The notes below the pieces were generated by a model, which saw nothing but the letters and a program-made list of their open reading frames with translations, was not told the origin of the DNA and made no database searches. The position numbers and the translations under genes were made by a program. Of a stretch of DNA of 18,763 nucleotides, positions 1 to 7,726 are shown piece after piece (positions within the stretch are counted from its first letter, which is position 1; every line of letters starts with the position of its first letter). The DNA comes from CBFDBT01 sp965603115 (lineage in GTDB: Bacteria > Pseudomonadota > Alphaproteobacteria > Sphingomonadales > Kordiimonadaceae): the NCBI GenBank assembly GCA_965603115.1, contig CBFDBT010000033.1, positions 1 to 18,763 on the forward strand, in the 5' to 3' direction.

Positions 1-29
1 ATCGCTACCAGCTTAATTGATTGTCGCAT
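1..29 (-). CDS. N-terminus of an unidentified gene, cut by the window edge
   Basis: Reading leftward, an ATG (29-27) opens a frame giving MRQSIKLVA before the window ends. A strong ribosome binding site, GGAGAG on the minus strand (43-38), lies 8 bases upstream of the ATG, which is the main support. An earlier ATG between the two is followed at once by a stop and is not usable. The nine residues are too few to assign a family; a basic start followed by hydrophobic residues would suit a signal peptide but proves nothing. It lies downstream of the liu operon on the same strand, about 100 bases after liuA ends, so it could be read through from it or have its own promoter near the dyad at 46-65. 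Confidence 0.45.
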
Positions 30-45
30 CACATTTTCTCTCCAT

Positions 46-65
46 TTTGCATGTTAAGATGCAAA
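46..65. promoter_or_regulatory. Perfect inverted repeat upstream of the left-edge gene
   Basis: TTTGCAT (46-52) and ATGCAAA (59-65) form perfect 7-base arms around a 6-base spacer. The dyad lies just before the ribosome binding site of the partial gene at 1-29 and has no T-run after it on either strand, so an operator is more likely than a terminator. The cognate regulator is unknown. Confidence 0.35.
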
Positions 66-100
66 GAGCTTAATTTATGTGCTATTTAAATATTCTAACA

Positions 101-131
101 AGAGAATTGTCTAGTAAAAAGAGTATTCTCT
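101..131 (-). terminator. Weak candidate terminator after liuA
   Basis: AGAGAAT (101-107) and ATTCTCT (125-131) can pair as a 7-base stem that starts within the liuA stop codon. An alternative short stem, AGAG (120-123) with CTCT (128-131), is followed on the minus strand by five T residues (120-116). Both stems are small and AT-rich, so this is only a candidate end of the liu transcript. Confidence 0.25.
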
Positions 132-1296
132 AAAGTGTCTCTCCAAAGAGTTCACGACCGATAAGCATGCGGCGCACCTCGCTGGTGCCGGCGCCAATTT
201 CATAAAGTTTGGCGTCGCGCCACAAGCGGCCTACGGGATATTCATTGATATAGCCATTGCCGCCCAGTGTTTGAATGGCTTCTCCTGCCATCCATGTGGC
301 TTTTTCAGCTGAAAAGAGAATGCAGCCAGCGGCGTCTTTGCGCGTGGTCTCACCGCGATCACAGGCCTCGGCGACGGCATAAACATAAGCGCGAGCGGCA
401 CCCCAAATGGTATACATATCAGCCATTTTCCCCTGCATGAGCTGGAAGGTGCCGATGGCTTTGCCAAATTGTTCGCGCTCATGAATATAGGGCAGCACAA
501 CATCAAGGCAGGCGCGCATGATGCCAAGTGGACCGCCAGAGAGCACAACACGTTCATAGTCAAGGCCAGACATCAGAACATTAACGCCGCGGCCAACCCC
601 GCCCATGACGTTTTCTTGCGGCACAAAGCAGTCTTGAAATACCAGCTCGCAGGTGTCAGAGCCGCGCATGCCAAGCTTGTCGAGCTTTTGGGCGGTTGAA
701 AAACCTTCCATGCCTTTTTCAACTAGAAAAGCTGTGATCCCGCGTGAACCCGCTTCCATATCTGTTTTGGCATAGACGATGAGCACATCTGCGTGGGGGC
801 CGTTGGTGATCCACATTTTATTGCCCGTTAACTTGTAGCCACCCTCTACTTTATCGGCTCTCATGCGCATGGAAACAACATCAGAGCCCGCACCGGGTTC
901 AGACATGGCAAGCGCGCCAACATATTCGCCAGAGCAAAGCTTGGGTAAATATTTGGCTTTTTGTTCGTCGCTGGCATTTTTGGTGATTTGGTTGACACAA
1001 AGATTTGAAAAGGCACCGTAAGCAAGGCCAACACTAGCTGAGGCCCGTGAAATTTCTTCCACCGCTATCACATGGGCGAGATAGCCCATATCACTGCCGC
1101 CATACTGTTCGGGAGCAGTCATGCCAAGAAGACCAAGATCCCCCATTTTCCCCCAGAGGTCGGATGGGAATTCATTTTTAGTGTCAATGTCTTCAGCCCG
1201 CGGGGCAATTTCTTCGGCGGCAAATTTACGCACCATATCACGGAGCATGTTAATTTCTTCGCTATGACCAAACTTGAGGTGGGGGAATTCTATCAT
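130..1296 (-). CDS. liuA: Isovaleryl-CoA dehydrogenase
   Basis: FAD flavoenzyme of 388 residues that oxidises isovaleryl-CoA to 3-methylcrotonyl-CoA in leucine breakdown, passing electrons to electron-transfer flavoprotein. It is acyl-CoA dehydrogenase fold throughout: the MSEPGAGSDV motif near residues 131-140, WITNG near 162-166, and YEIGAGTSEVRR near the C-terminus. The catalytic base is expected to be Glu248 in LDYERVVLSGGPLG, the helix-G position characteristic of isovaleryl-CoA dehydrogenases rather than the Glu near residue 370 used by most acyl-CoA dehydrogenases. The ATG at 1296 is chosen because AGGA sits 8 bases upstream and the family begins near MIEFPHLKFG. An in-frame upstream start at 1368 would add 24 residues inside liuD and is unlikely. 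It is the last gene of the liu operon, 10 bases after liuD. Confidence 0.95.
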   Translation of the reverse strand: MIEFPHLKFGHSEEINMLRDMVRKFAAEEIAPRAEDIDTKNEFPSDLWGKMGDLGLLGMTAPEQYGGSDMGYLAHVIAVEEISRASASVGLAYGAFSNLCVNQITKNASDEQKAKYLPKLCSGEYVGALAMSEPGAGSDVVSMRMRADKVEGGYKLTGNKMWITNGPHADVLIVYAKTDMEAGSRGITAFLVEKGMEGFSTAQKLDKLGMRGSDTCELVFQDCFVPQENVMGGVGRGVNVLMSGLDYERVVLSGGPLGIMRACLDVVLPYIHEREQFGKAIGTFQLMQGKMADMYTIWGAARAYVYAVAEACDRGETTRKDAAGCILFSAEKATWMAGEAIQTLGGNGYINEYPVGRLWRDAKLYEIGAGTSEVRRMLIGRELFGETL

Positions 1297-1306
1297 GTCA
1301 TAAATC

Positions 1307-3331
1307 CTATTCGTCTTCTTGGATAATATTAAGGAGTATTTGGCCATCACTGACCTGATCATTTTCACTAAGAGAAAGATCTGTCACTGTGCCCCCACAT
1401 GGTGCGGTAATAGTTTGTTCCATTTTCATGGCTTCCATCACCAAAAGGGCATCGCCTTTATTTACTGTGGCGCCTTCAGTGGTGATGACGTGTAATATTT
1501 TGCCTGGCATGGGCGCTATAATCTGACCGGGGCCATCACTGTCTTCGCCCATGTCGTAGCGCAGAGCGTGGCGAGGTACAGTTATTGTTTTCTCAGGCAA
1601 AACCAGAGTGACCGAGCTTTCATGCACGGCGGCAAAATAATTAAAACTGTGCCCATCAAGATTGACCGATAGCCAACCGCCGTCATAATCATTGATGGTA
1701 GCTATATGCTCACTGTCGCCTTCGCTCAAAGTGACAGCACCATCTTCATGGGTAGCAAATACGGTGATATCACCGCCTTGTTCGCAGGTGAATAAGAGCG
1801 CTTCTGTACTTGGCATATTCATCATGAAATTATCGGCGTAGCCCCAAGGGCCGTCTGGCTCGACTGACATCAGGGCAGTTAGGGCTGACCTTTCTTCTCG
1901 CTTGCCAAGAATGGCAAGGCAAGCCATGGCTCTATCCCGCTCACTCAGGGCATGGGATACAATCAAACTCTCTTGGTTGCGCTCAATAAATCCCGTGTCC
2001 ACATCGCCACTGATGAATTCATCATGATCTATACAGGCATAAAGAAAGTCGCGGTTGGTGGTGAGGCCTGTGATTGCAGATTTAGCCATCATGGCCTTAA
2101 GTTTTGCAATGGCAGCCGTGCGTGTTTCGCCGTATGCCACAAGCTTTGCTATCATTGGGTCATAGTGAATTGAGATACTATCGCCTGCTATCACACCGCT
2201 CTCTAGGCGTGTGCCATCCATATCAGGAATATCAAAAGTCTCGAGCAGACCAGTGGCGGGCAAAAATCCATTATTTGGGTCTTCAGCGTAAAGACGAACT
2301 TCAACCGCGTGGCCATTAAGGGTAATGTCATCCTGTGTCAGGGGAAGGGGGGCACCGCTCGCAACCGCGATTTGCCACGCGACAAGATCGGTTCCGGTTA
2401 TCATCTCAGTGACAGGATGTTCGACTTGCAGTCTCGTGTTCATTTCCATGAAATAAAAGGCTGCATTTTCAATACCGCCTGCGACATCAACAATAAATTC
2501 AATGGTGCCAGCACCGCAATAATTGATGGCTTTGGCAGCACGAACGGCCGCATCGCCCATGGCTTGGCGCATTTCGTCACTTAGGCCGGGAGCCGGGGCT
2601 TCTTCGACTACTTTTTGGTGGCGGCGCTGGAGAGAGCAATCGCGCTCAAATAGATGTACCGCCCTGCCTAGGCTATCACCAAAGACCTGCACTTCAATGT
2701 GGCGAGGCTTTTGGATGAGTTTTTCAATCAGCACTTTTGAATTGCCGAAGGAGTTTTCTCCTTCGCGACGGGCAGCGGCAAGCGAAGACTTGAAATCTTT
2801 TGCCGACATCACAGTGCGCATGCCTTTACCGCCACCGCCAGCGACGGCCTTAATCAGCACAGGATAGCCAATGTCATCAGCGGCTTTTTTTAGTGTGTCG
2901 TCGCCTTGATCATCACCGTGATAACCGGGCACGACGGGCACACCCGCGTCTATCATCAAAGCTTTGGCGGCCCCTTTGAGTGCCATGGCACGCATAGACT
3001 TGGCACTTGGGCCGATGAAGGTGATATTTTGGCTTTCGCACATTTCAGCAAAGTCAGGATTTTCCGACAGAAAACCATACCCGGGGTGGACGGCGTCGGC
3101 TCCGCTCATTTTAGCGGCTGCTATGATATGCTCGGCGACGAGATAGCTCTCACTAGCGGCAGAAGGCCCTATATGGATGCTTTCGTCAGCCAGTGCCACA
3201 TGCAGGGCGTCAACGTCAGCGTCCGAGTAAACTGCGACGGTGGCAATGCCAAGCTTTTGAGCAGTTCGCATGATACGGCAGGCGATTTCACCGCGGTTGG
3301 CGATAAGTATTTTTGTGATAGGTGAGGTCAT
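1307..3331 (-). CDS. liuD: 3-methylcrotonyl-CoA carboxylase, biotin-carrying alpha subunit
   Basis: This 674-residue subunit carboxylates its own biotin with ATP and bicarbonate, then hands the carboxyl group to the LiuB subunit, which makes 3-methylglutaconyl-CoA. The order is a biotin carboxylase N-domain (KILIANRGEIACRI at the start), ATP-grasp with the glycine loop GGGGKGM near residue 165 and EMNTRLQVEHPVTE near 300, a linker/BT region, and a C-terminal biotinyl domain. The biotin lysine is Lys636 in EAMKM (codon 1424-1426), 38 residues from the end as usual. The ATG at 3331 overlaps the liuC stop as ATGA, implying translational coupling; a start at 3346 would add five residues inside liuC. 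A propionyl- or geranyl-CoA carboxylase is the alternative, but the neighbours (liuA, liuB, liuC) point to methylcrotonyl-CoA. Confidence 0.94.
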   Translation of the reverse strand: MTSPITKILIANRGEIACRIMRTAQKLGIATVAVYSDADVDALHVALADESIHIGPSAASESYLVAEHIIAAAKMSGADAVHPGYGFLSENPDFAEMCESQNITFIGPSAKSMRAMALKGAAKALMIDAGVPVVPGYHGDDQGDDTLKKAADDIGYPVLIKAVAGGGGKGMRTVMSAKDFKSSLAAARREGENSFGNSKVLIEKLIQKPRHIEVQVFGDSLGRAVHLFERDCSLQRRHQKVVEEAPAPGLSDEMRQAMGDAAVRAAKAINYCGAGTIEFIVDVAGGIENAAFYFMEMNTRLQVEHPVTEMITGTDLVAWQIAVASGAPLPLTQDDITLNGHAVEVRLYAEDPNNGFLPATGLLETFDIPDMDGTRLESGVIAGDSISIHYDPMIAKLVAYGETRTAAIAKLKAMMAKSAITGLTTNRDFLYACIDHDEFISGDVDTGFIERNQESLIVSHALSERDRAMACLAILGKREERSALTALMSVEPDGPWGYADNFMMNMPSTEALLFTCEQGGDITVFATHEDGAVTLSEGDSEHIATINDYDGGWLSVNLDGHSFNYFAAVHESSVTLVLPEKTITVPRHALRYDMGEDSDGPGQIIAPMPGKILHVITTEGATVNKGDALLVMEAMKMEQTITAPCGGTVTDLSLSENDQVSDGQILLNIIQEDE

Positions 3332-4122
3332 GATTTTTTCACCCAATTTGCGGGTCGTTTGTTTAAAAAGGCATCAAGCCCTTCTTTGCCTTCTTCTGAA
3401 GCTCGGCGATCGGCTATTCTTCGGGCGGTTTCGGCCCTAAGGTCATCATCAATCGGGCGACCAGCAAAATCATTGACCAGGGCTTTGGCATCAGCTTGAG
3501 CGCCTGGCGCACACAGTAGAATATTGGATATAAAGTCTTCGAGCTTTGCTTGGGCTGCATCCTTGTCATCGCTCATATAGTCAATCAGGCCCCAGTTGAG
3601 GGCTTGCTCAGCGGTGAATCGTTCGGCCGTTATAAAAAGGCGTCGGCTTTTTTTTGCGCCGAGGGCGGCAACCACGAAGGGGGAAATGGTGGCAGGGGTT
3701 AGCCCCAGTTTCACTTCGGAGAGCGAGAATACACTGTTGCTGGCTGCAAGCACAATATCGCAGCAGGCGACGAGGCCAACGCCGCCGCCATAAACGGCGC
3801 CTTGTACCAGCGTGATTGTTGGCTTGGGGCAGGTGTAGATAGTGTTGAGCATTTGTGACAGGCGCAGCGCGTCTTCAATATTTTGATCATCACTGTAACT
3901 TGCTGCTTTTTTCATCCAATTGAGGTCAGCGCCGGCGGAAAAGCTTTTGCCATTACCAGCCAACACTACAGCGCGAACAGCAGGATCAGCGCTAATTTTT
4001 TTAAAGGTCCGTGTAAGTTCAGCAATTAATGCGTCATTAAAAGCATTATGAACGTCAGGACGATTGAGGCTGACATAGGCTATGCCGCGATTATCTATGG
4101 TTACGATAAGAGTGTCTGACAT
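3328..4122 (-). CDS. liuC: Methylglutaconyl-CoA hydratase (crotonase family)
   Basis: Crotonase-fold protein of 264 residues predicted to hydrate 3-methylglutaconyl-CoA to HMG-CoA. Visible motifs are NRPDVHNAFND near the N-terminus, the first oxyanion-hole segment GKSFSAGADLNWM near residues 58-70, the second GAVYGGGVGLVACCDI near 104-119, and SLSEVKLGLTPATISPFVV near 133-151. The Glu of SEV matches the second catalytic Glu of crotonases, while the first Glu position (GGGVG) is glycine; this pattern is what I expect of bacterial LiuC proteins. It sits between liuB (44-base gap) and liuD (4-base overlap). An AGG lies 7 bases upstream of the ATG, a weak ribosome binding site. A generic enoyl-CoA hydratase is the alternative, with context favouring LiuC. 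Confidence 0.9.
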   Translation of the reverse strand: MSDTLIVTIDNRGIAYVSLNRPDVHNAFNDALIAELTRTFKKISADPAVRAVVLAGNGKSFSAGADLNWMKKAASYSDDQNIEDALRLSQMLNTIYTCPKPTITLVQGAVYGGGVGLVACCDIVLAASNSVFSLSEVKLGLTPATISPFVVAALGAKKSRRLFITAERFTAEQALNWGLIDYMSDDKDAAQAKLEDFISNILLCAPGAQADAKALVNDFAGRPIDDDLRAETARRIADRRASEEGKEGLDAFLNKRPANWVKKS

Positions 4123-4166
4123 TTTATAGCCTAACCAAAGAGTTATGAATAAATTTTCCCATTACT

Positions 4167-5774
4167 TTACATCCTAAAAACGCCGAACTTCGTCGGCTTG
4201 ATTGGAGCATTAAGTGATGCTGAAAGGCCAAGACCCAACACACGGCGCGTGTCAGCGGGGTCTATCACCCCGTCATCCCACAGGCGGGCGCTGGCATAAT
4301 AAGGGTGGCCTTGATGCTCATATTGTTCACGAATGGGGTCTTTAAAAGCTTGTTCTTCATCCTCTGACCACTTTTCGCCGCGGGCTTGCATGCCATCACG
4401 CTTAACGGTTGCGAGAACGCTGGCAGCTTGCTCACCACCCATCACGGAAATGCGAGCATTGGGCCACATCCATAAAAAACGTGGTTGATAAGCGCGACCA
4501 CACATGCCGTAGTTGCCAGCACCAAAAGAACCACCGATGATGATGGTGAATTTGGGAACACTCGCTGATGCAACAGCGGTCACCATCTTAGCTCCGTCTT
4601 TGGCGATGCCACCGTTTTCATGTTTTTGACCGACCATGAAACCTGTTATATTTTGCAGGAAAACAAGCGGGATACCACGTTGGCAGCATAGCTCGATAAA
4701 ATGCGCGCCTTTAAGGGCACTTTCACTAAAGAGAACGCCATTGTTGGCGATGATGCCAACCGGCATACCGTAGATATGGGCAAAGCCGGTGATCAGTGTT
4801 TCGCCGTAATTTTTTTTGAACTCATCAAATTCGCTGCCGTCGACGATGCGGGCAATAATCTCGCGAATATCATAAGGTTGGCGCGTGTCTTTAGGGATAA
4901 TGCCGTATATTTCTTCCGGGGCGTAAAGTGGTTCTTTGCTCTCTTTGAGCTTGAGTGGAATCTCTTTGTTGTGGTTGATATTGTCTATAATACGTCGCGC
5001 GATGGTCAGCGCGTGATTATCGTCATTTGCTAAATGGTCAACTACACCGGATATGCGCGCATGCACATTGCCGCCACCAAGGTCTTCGGCTGATACCTCT
5101 TCACCAGTTGCAGCTTTCACCAGAGGTGGACCAGCAAGAAAGATTGTGCCTTGGTCTTGTACTATGATGCTTTCGTCAGCCATGGCAGGGACATAGGCGC
5201 CGCCCGCCGTGCAACTGCCCATTACCACAGCGATTTGCGGAATGCCAGCTGCTGACATTTGTGCCTGATTATAAAAGATGCGGCCAAAATGGTCTCTGTC
5301 GGGAAAAACCTCATCCTGATTGGGCAGGTTGGCGCCGCCACTGTCGACCAGATAAATACAGGGCAGGCGGTTTTCCATCGCAATTTCTTGGGCGCGCAAA
5401 TGCTTTTTTACCGTGATGGGAAAATAAGTGCCACCTTTAACGGTAGCATCATTGCAAACAACCACACATTCGGTACCACCCACGCGGCCTATGCCTGTGA
5501 TGATGCCTGCGGCTGCGATATCGCCGCCATACATATCGTAGGCAGCTAATTGTGAAAATTCTAAAAAGGGAGACCCAGGGTCAAGTAGTCGTTGCACTCG
5601 GTCACGGGGCAATAGTTTACCGCGGGATAAATGTTTATCACGCGCGCGTTCAGGGCCACCTAGCGATATATTTTCTATCTTTTCATTAAGGTCGTCAATC
5701 GTGGAGCGCATATGCGCTGCATTGTCGATGAAGCCATCACTCGTCGCGATAATTTTGCTTTTAAATACAGACAT
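4167..5774 (-). CDS. liuB: 3-methylcrotonyl-CoA carboxylase, carboxyltransferase beta subunit
   Basis: Carboxyltransferase subunit of 535 residues, the family's usual length. It transfers carboxyl from the biotin of LiuD to 3-methylcrotonyl-CoA. Both halves of the crotonase-like carboxyltransferase fold are visible: ARDKHLSRGKLLPRDR near residues 44-59, VVVCNDATVKGGTYFPITVKKH near 108-129, VDSGGANLPNQDEVFPD near 142-158, then IIIGGSFGAGNYGMCGRAYQ and MGGEQAASVLATVKRD in the C-terminal half, the latter typical of methylcrotonyl-CoA rather than acetyl-CoA carboxylases. It is the first gene of the liu operon and is divergent from the LysR gene across a 92-base regulatory gap. GGGG lies 9-10 bases upstream of the ATG. 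Confidence 0.95.
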   Translation of the reverse strand: MSVFKSKIIATSDGFIDNAAHMRSTIDDLNEKIENISLGGPERARDKHLSRGKLLPRDRVQRLLDPGSPFLEFSQLAAYDMYGGDIAAAGIITGIGRVGGTECVVVCNDATVKGGTYFPITVKKHLRAQEIAMENRLPCIYLVDSGGANLPNQDEVFPDRDHFGRIFYNQAQMSAAGIPQIAVVMGSCTAGGAYVPAMADESIIVQDQGTIFLAGPPLVKAATGEEVSAEDLGGGNVHARISGVVDHLANDDNHALTIARRIIDNINHNKEIPLKLKESKEPLYAPEEIYGIIPKDTRQPYDIREIIARIVDGSEFDEFKKNYGETLITGFAHIYGMPVGIIANNGVLFSESALKGAHFIELCCQRGIPLVFLQNITGFMVGQKHENGGIAKDGAKMVTAVASASVPKFTIIIGGSFGAGNYGMCGRAYQPRFLWMWPNARISVMGGEQAASVLATVKRDGMQARGEKWSEDEEQAFKDPIREQYEHQGHPYYASARLWDDGVIDPADTRRVLGLGLSASLNAPIKPTKFGVFRM

Positions 5775-5807
5775 AAATTAGCTACCCCGTCCCTTATGTT
5801 GGATTTG

Positions 5808-5836
5808 TTGGACAATAACGTATTTTCTGTTATAGG
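5808..5836 (+). promoter_or_regulatory. Candidate sigma-70 promoter of the LysR gene
   Basis: TTGGAC (5808-5813) and TATAGG (5831-5836) are separated by 17 bases, upstream of the LysR start. Matches to consensus are moderate. The candidate -10 overlaps the GTTAT half-site at 5829-5833, which would suit autorepression by the LysR protein. The assignment is by eye. Confidence 0.3.
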
Positions 5837-5852
5837 TAAAATTGAATATAAC
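5815..5852. promoter_or_regulatory. Candidate LysR operator with three ATAAC half-sites
   Basis: ATAAC (5815-5819) and GTTAT (5829-5833) form a dyad with a 9-base spacer, and a further ATAAC follows at 5848-5852, exactly 33 bases (about three helical turns) after the first. The set lies in the 92-base gap between the divergent liuB and LysR genes, where LysR-family tetramers normally bind a recognition site and an activation site. A classical T-N11-A box was not found within these arms, so the match to the family's usual operator is incomplete. Confidence 0.4.
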
Positions 5853-5866
5853 AATGATTAACATAG

Positions 5867-6751
5867 ATGGTGTCTATGCTAGATTTATATCTGATACGTT
5901 ATTTTTTAGCCGTTGTTGAAACGGGTAGTTTTACCAAAGCCGCAGAGCAGGTTTCTGTGACCCAGCCCACTTTGTCGGCGGGTATAAAAAAGCTAGAAGA
6001 GCAGTTGGGCAAGCGGTTGTTTGATCGCTCTCAGCGAAGGCGCATCTTTTTGACCAAAGCCGGTACGGTGCTGCTGCCGCGTGCCAAAGCCATTTGGCAT
6101 GAATGCAATATGGTTAGCGAGGATTTAGCCGACGCTGAACCATCACTTGTGATCCGACTTGGCGTACTCACCACTATTCCTACAAGTATTGTCTCAAACA
6201 TTCTCTCATTAGTGCGTCAAAAATTATCGAGCCTCACTATTGAAATTCAAGACGGTAGCGAGCATGAACTTAGCAACCGGCTTGATGAGCGCTCGATCGA
6301 TTTTGCCTTGTCCCTTGACCGCGGTCAGGTGCAAGAGGGCCTTGCGACCGGTTTGTTTGATGAAGGCTACCGATTTGTTATGGAACCCTCTCATCCGCTT
6401 GCGCAGTCTGGTGTCGTTCGCGGCGAGCAGTTTTCTGACCAGAATATGATAGTGCGAAGCCGCTGTGAAGTGTTGAGAGAGACCAGTCGCTATTTTACGG
6501 ACCGTAATGTCAGGCCTCGTCTTGCCTATAGAACAACCAATGACGAACGGGCTTTGCGTATGGTGGAAGCCGGTGTTGGTGCCACGGTTATTCCTGAAAG
6601 TTATGTGCGTGACGGCATTGCTGCGGTCAAGCTTAAAGACTTTGATTATAGGCGTACAGTGGCCCTCTTCTTTCCGCGCTATCAACTTAGTGAAGGCTTG
6701 TCGGCGATCTCTGATGACTTTGTTGATTTGGTGAAAGGTGCAACAGGGTAA
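5867..6751 (+). CDS. LysR-family transcriptional regulator
   Basis: Regulator of 294 residues with the LysR plan: an N-terminal winged helix-turn-helix (YLIRYFLAVVETGSFTKAAE, then VSVTQPTLSAGIKKLEEQLG and KRLFDRS, residues about 8-53) and a C-terminal periplasmic-binding-like effector domain from about residue 95. It is divergent from the liu operon, the usual arrangement for a LysR protein acting on its neighbour, so control of leucine catabolism is a reasonable inference; the ligand is not known. In Pseudomonas this role belongs to the MerR-type LiuR. It is also 70 bases upstream of, and on the same strand as, the borosin methylase, so a link to that pair cannot be excluded. No clear ribosome binding site precedes the ATG at 5867; the ATG at 5876 is an alternative and matches how family members begin. 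Confidence 0.88.
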   Translation: MVSMLDLYLIRYFLAVVETGSFTKAAEQVSVTQPTLSAGIKKLEEQLGKRLFDRSQRRRIFLTKAGTVLLPRAKAIWHECNMVSEDLADAEPSLVIRLGVLTTIPTSIVSNILSLVRQKLSSLTIEIQDGSEHELSNRLDERSIDFALSLDRGQVQEGLATGLFDEGYRFVMEPSHPLAQSGVVRGEQFSDQNMIVRSRCEVLRETSRYFTDRNVRPRLAYRTTNDERALRMVEAGVGATVIPESYVRDGIAAVKLKDFDYRRTVALFFPRYQLSEGLSAISDDFVDLVKGATG

Positions 6752-6758
6752 TTGTTGC
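6740..6758 (+). other. Small hairpin spanning the LysR stop codon
   Basis: GCAACA (6740-6745) and TGTTGC (6753-6758) can form a 6-base stem with a 7-base loop across the LysR stop codon. No T-run follows, so it is not a convincing terminator. It could be a weak transcript barrier between the regulator and the methylase gene. Confidence 0.25.
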
Positions 6759-6765
6759 AATGACC

Positions 6766-6771
6766 TATAAT
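6766..6771 (+). promoter_or_regulatory. Candidate -10 element upstream of the borosin methylase
   Basis: TATAAT (6766-6771) is a perfect -10 hexamer 50 bases before the methylase start. No good -35 lies 16-18 bases upstream, so it would need an activator or be incidental. If real, the methylase has its own promoter separate from the LysR gene. Confidence 0.28.
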
Positions 6772-6821
6772 GCTGACTACTAGTTAAGGTGTAATGATTA
6801 AAGTTTTGGGGTATTATACAC

Positions 6822-7649
6822 ATGACAGACACTAAAAAAGGCTCGCTAGTTGTTGTTGGCACAGGCATTGATGTCGCGGGTCAAATGACCATTAAGGCGA
6901 AATCACAAATAGAAAATGCTGATATTGTTTTTGCCGCCGTTCCGGGCAAGGCTGCTATGCATTGGTTGAGCTCTTTGAATGACAATGTTGTGACTTTAAG
7001 CGATCTTTACGCTGAGGGAAAATCCCGCGTTAATACCTATAGGCAGATGACGAGTAGAATTGTGGATGCTGTGCATGAAGGCAAAGATGTATGTGCCGCC
7101 TTTTACGGTCACCCCGGTGTTTTTGTTATGCCGTCGCACCGCGCTATTGCGCAATTAAAAGCCGAGGGCTATGACGCTTATATGGAGCCGGGCGTGTCGG
7201 CGGAGGACTGTTTGATCGCTGATCTGGGGATTGATCCGGGCAAGACGGGCTGTCAGGCCTTTGAGACATCTCAATATTTATTTTATAAGCACACACTTGA
7301 CCCCAGTTGTATGGTTATCTTATGGCAGATAGGGCTTGCGGGCGAGCATTCTCTGCGTACATCTTTGTCAGATAAATGTCAGCCGGGGCTAGAGGTGTTA
7401 ACAAGTGATTTGCTTAAGCATTATCCAGCCGACCATGAAGTGATACTCTATGAAGCCGCCACATTGCCAATATTGCCGCCGCGAATAGAGCGCATGCCGC
7501 TGTCTGACCTGCCGCTCTGCAAGCCAACGGGAATTTCAACACTGGCCATTCCAAGTCTTGGCCTGCCAGACTTTGACCATGAGACACTGGCAAAACTTGG
7601 CATAACAGCAGAGGAGCTAAAGGCTAATATTAATCCTGAAGCTGAATAG
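6822..7649 (+). CDS. Split-borosin peptide backbone alpha-N-methyltransferase
   Basis: SAM-dependent methylase of 275 residues in the tetrapyrrole-methylase fold, predicted to N-methylate backbone amides of the peptide encoded at 7784-7993. Visible features are the N-terminal GSLVVVGTGID strand-loop (7-17), DLYAEGKSRVNTYRQM (61-76), AAFYGHPGVFVMPSHRA (92-108) and MEPGVSAEDCLIADLGIDP (121-139). Tyr63, Arg69 and Tyr73 have the spacing of catalytic residues Tyr66, Arg72 and Tyr76 of the fungal borosin enzyme OphMA, and Tyr95 lies in the GHPGVF block shared by OphMA and SonM. Unlike OphMA it has no fused core peptide at its C-terminus: it ends at residue 275 after a short acidic tail, as in the trans-acting bacterial enzymes (SonM type). 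CobA- or MazG-linked methylases are less likely because of the DLY-EGK-R--TY signature and the adjacent precursor. GGGG 10 bases upstream is a weak ribosome binding site. Confidence 0.9.
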   Translation: MTDTKKGSLVVVGTGIDVAGQMTIKAKSQIENADIVFAAVPGKAAMHWLSSLNDNVVTLSDLYAEGKSRVNTYRQMTSRIVDAVHEGKDVCAAFYGHPGVFVMPSHRAIAQLKAEGYDAYMEPGVSAEDCLIADLGIDPGKTGCQAFETSQYLFYKHTLDPSCMVILWQIGLAGEHSLRTSLSDKCQPGLEVLTSDLLKHYPADHEVILYEAATLPILPPRIERMPLSDLPLCKPTGISTLAIPSLGLPDFDHETLAKLGITAEELKANINPEAE

Positions 7650-7685
7650 AGTATTTCAAGTATAAAGTGAAAATAATTCCCTAAT

Positions 7686-7706
7686 ATTAGAATTTATTAT
7701 TCTAAT
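7686..7706 (+). other. AT-rich hairpin between methylase and precursor genes
   Basis: ATTAGAAT (7686-7693) and ATTCTAAT (7699-7706) form a perfect 8-base stem with a 5-base loop, followed by TTT and further AT-rich sequence. It could be a weak intrinsic terminator or a 3'-end stabiliser that lets the two genes be expressed at different levels. Only one G-C pair is present, so stability is low. Confidence 0.35.
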
Positions 7707-7726
7707 TTTAATAATATTTTAATGAA

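Noticed and set aside
1297..1368. Longer N-terminus for isovaleryl-CoA dehydrogenase
   Set aside because: The extra 24 residues run back into liuD coding sequence, while the ATG at 1296 has AGGA at proper spacing and fits the family.
2523..3325. Several plus-strand open frames across liuD
   Set aside because: They are shadows of the biotin carboxylase frame, with no recognisable domain and no ribosome binding site.
6224..6868. Long open frame (214 codons) on the minus strand
   Set aside because: It lies opposite the LysR gene, has no family likeness, and the plus-strand frame has clear LysR motifs.
6822..7649. Reading the methylase as a cobalamin or siroheme biosynthesis enzyme
   Set aside because: No other tetrapyrrole gene is nearby and the borosin-specific Tyr/Arg/Tyr spacing is present.
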